DNA from: an uncultured Actinomycetes bacterium
Lineage (GTDB): Bacteria; Actinomycetota; Acidimicrobiia; Acidimicrobiales; Ilumatobacteraceae
Assembly: GCA_903872155.1 (NCBI GenBank)
Contig: CAIQJP010000042.1
Location: 147,028 to 185,170, forward strand
Length of the DNA: 38,143 nt
Direction of reading: 5' to 3'
The notes below the pieces were generated by a model that was not told where the DNA came from, did no database searches, and saw nothing but the letters and a program-made list of their open reading frames with translations. The first letter of the stretch is position 1, and each line of letters opens with the position of its first letter. Below, piece by piece: positions 36,966 to 38,143 of this stretch. A program made the translations under genes and the position numbers.

Positions 36966-37826
36966 ATGGGAACAGCAAAACGTGAACGTAAAAAGATGAA
37001 CCGCGATATGGGCCGTCAGGCTCAAGAAGCCGCCGCTAAGCGCCAGAAGACGACCAAGATGACCATCCGTATTGTCGGAGCCGTTGTCATCGTTCTGGCA
37101 TTGTTCTTCGGCATCGCATTCCTCACCAAGGACGACTCAACTGACAAGGGCACGCCTGTCTCAACACCTGTTGATGCATACGCAAGCACCACAATCGCCG
37201 GCGACGCCACGACTACCTTGCCTAGCGACACTGCTGCACCAGCAGACTTTGTCTACGGAACTACCGAGTGCCCACCAGCCGAAGGTGCCGCAACTCAGAC
37301 TCAGACATTTAGTGATTCATTCGCACTGTGTATCGACCCCGCCAAGACGTACACCGCAGTGGTGAAGACCAACATGGGCACGTACTCAGCCGTACTCGAT
37401 GCTGCGAAGGCTCCGGGCACCGTGAACAACTTTGTGAGCTTGGCTCGCAACAAGTACTTCGACGGCACTAAGTGTCACCGTGCCATTCCTGGCTTCATGA
37501 TTCAGTGTGGTGACCCCACCGCAACTGGTTCTGGTGGTCCTGGCTACAAATTTGCTGATGAATTGCCCGCGTCTGGCGAATACAAGATTGGCTCATTGGC
37601 CATGGCGAACTCTGGTGCAAACACCAACGGTAGCCAGTTCTTTGTGATCAGTGGCGATCAAGGTGTTTCATTGCCACCGAATTACACCTTGTTCGGTCAA
37701 GTCACTGATGGACTTGACACCACAGTTGTTGCACTTGATGCTGCTGGCAATGATGATCCTTCTTCTAATGGCGTACCGCCGCTTCAAGAGATCAAGATTG
37801 AATCAATCACCATTACTGAAAGCTAA
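36966..37826 (+). CDS. Membrane-anchored cyclophilin-type peptidyl-prolyl isomerase
   Basis: The 286-residue protein has a basic cytoplasmic N-terminus, one transmembrane helix at about 33-54, a Thr/Ala linker and a C-terminal cyclophilin domain (about 125-283). That domain has APGTVNNFVSLARNKYFDGTKCHRAIPGFMIQCGDP, then SLAMANSGANTNGSQFFVI, then LFGQVTDGLDTTVVAL. The catalytic Arg (HRAIPGFMIQ) and the 'GSQFFV' segment are retained. It probably folds proteins outside the membrane. A TAGCCT box lies about 9 bases before the ATG. Confidence 0.93.
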   Translation: MGTAKRERKKMNRDMGRQAQEAAAKRQKTTKMTIRIVGAVVIVLALFFGIAFLTKDDSTDKGTPVSTPVDAYASTTIAGDATTTLPSDTAAPADFVYGTTECPPAEGAATQTQTFSDSFALCIDPAKTYTAVVKTNMGTYSAVLDAAKAPGTVNNFVSLARNKYFDGTKCHRAIPGFMIQCGDPTATGSGGPGYKFADELPASGEYKIGSLAMANSGANTNGSQFFVISGDQGVSLPPNYTLFGQVTDGLDTTVVALDAAGNDDPSSNGVPPLQEIKIESITITES

Positions 37827-37862
37827 TTAAGTTCTTCACATTGGTACTGAATTCCAGATACT

Positions 37863-37940
37863 AAAAATCCCCCTGAGTTTCTGGTGAGTATTTTTCTTCA
37901 TTATGAAGAATTTTCCTCACCAGATTCCCAGAGGGATTTT
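37863..37940. terminator. Long double-hairpin terminator between convergent genes
   Basis: AAAATCCC...GGGATTTT forms the outer stem (imperfect, 37864-37877 with 37927-37940). CTGGTGAG/CTCACCAG (37881-37888 with 37916-37923) forms the middle stem. TTCTTCA/TGAAGAA (37894-37900 with 37904-37910) forms the apical hairpin. The T-rich flanks on both strands suit a bidirectional terminator between the cyclophilin gene and the minus-strand surface gene. Confidence 0.8.
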
Positions 37941-37965
37941 GTTTTAGTTGGGTATTACTTGTGAA

Positions 37966-38143
37966 TCAGACTGGTTGTGCTACGAAGTAACCCGCTGCGT
38001 CCACGAGCAAGTGAGCCTTGCCGTACACGTAGAAGCACACCTTGCCAGCAGCCGAGACTGAAGCAATCACTGCGTTCGGAACGGTCTGGCCGTTGATGAA
38101 GTTGAGGTTCGACGAGTTCGGACGAGTACCACACGGGTACACA
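37966..38143 (-). CDS. 3' end of a secreted surface-repeat protein (partial)
   Basis: The minus-strand frame ending at the TGA at 37966 is open to the window edge (58 codons). It reads VYPCGTRPNSSNLNFINGQ, then TVPNAVIASVSAAGKVCFYVYGKAHLLVDAAGYF, then VAQPV. This is the repeat that recurs at the C-terminus of many large exported actinobacterial proteins (PCG.RP..SNLN, then VCFY.YG.AHLLVD..GYF). The cysteines at PCG and VCFY probably pair. Only the last module is visible, and the gene starts outside the window. Confidence 0.85.
   Translation of the reverse strand, partial: VYPCGTRPNSSNLNFINGQTVPNAVIASVSAAGKVCFYVYGKAHLLVDAAGYFVAQPV

Overview
The window looks like chromosomal DNA from an actinobacterium (Actinomycetota), most likely an Acidimicrobiia/Ilumatobacter-type lineage of moderate GC. 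Evidence: a CysO-like sulfur carrier, a DUF3263 + LytR_C (VirR-like) gene pair, a mycobacterial-type CRP, a pair of Get3/ArsA-like ATPases resembling Rv3679/Rv3680, the non-mevalonate ispD-ispF genes, and cell-surface proteins with an IPATG sorting-like tail or the 'PCG.RP..SNLN' repeat. The lineage is inferred from gene content, not from a database search.

Layout. 0-4 kb: fdhD, a membrane-anchored Thr-rich protein and a large BNR/IPT surface protein. 4-6.8 kb: an ATP-grasp enzyme and groEL behind a perfect CIRCE operator. 6.8-12.8 kb: an FAD oxidoreductase, a 1153-residue glycosyltransferase with four catalytic modules (GT2, GT2, GT10-like, GT25-like) and, tail to tail with it, a Gly-X-Y collagen-like exported protein. 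This is the most unusual part of the window. 12.9-18.3 kb: cysO, glycerate kinase, the VirR-like pair, uridine kinase, tRNA-Thr and the rlmB/ispF/ispD operon. 18.3-23.2 kb: crp, a three-module FHA-FtsK/EccC-like ATPase and a divergent HTH protein.

23.2-27.4 kb: NUDIX hydrolase, FxsA, then selA-selB. With fdhD these suggest a selenocysteine-containing formate dehydrogenase outside the window. 27.4-32.4 kb: an NfeD/hypothetical/AlkB operon, two Get3-like ATPases and a stand-alone receiver protein. 32.4-38.1 kb: a peptidoglycan-binding lipoprotein, tRNA-Pro, a MazG-like enzyme, the lysC/methyltransferase/asd operon, a membrane-anchored cyclophilin and the 3' end of a surface-repeat protein running off the window.

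The DNA is very compact. Convergent genes abut or overlap by up to 45 bp, operons are joined by 1-4 bp overlaps, and several starts sit 6-7 bases after a TANNNT box, as expected for leaderless mRNAs. No insertion sequence, CRISPR array, rRNA or prophage was seen, and no stretch longer than about 225 bases lacks a gene.
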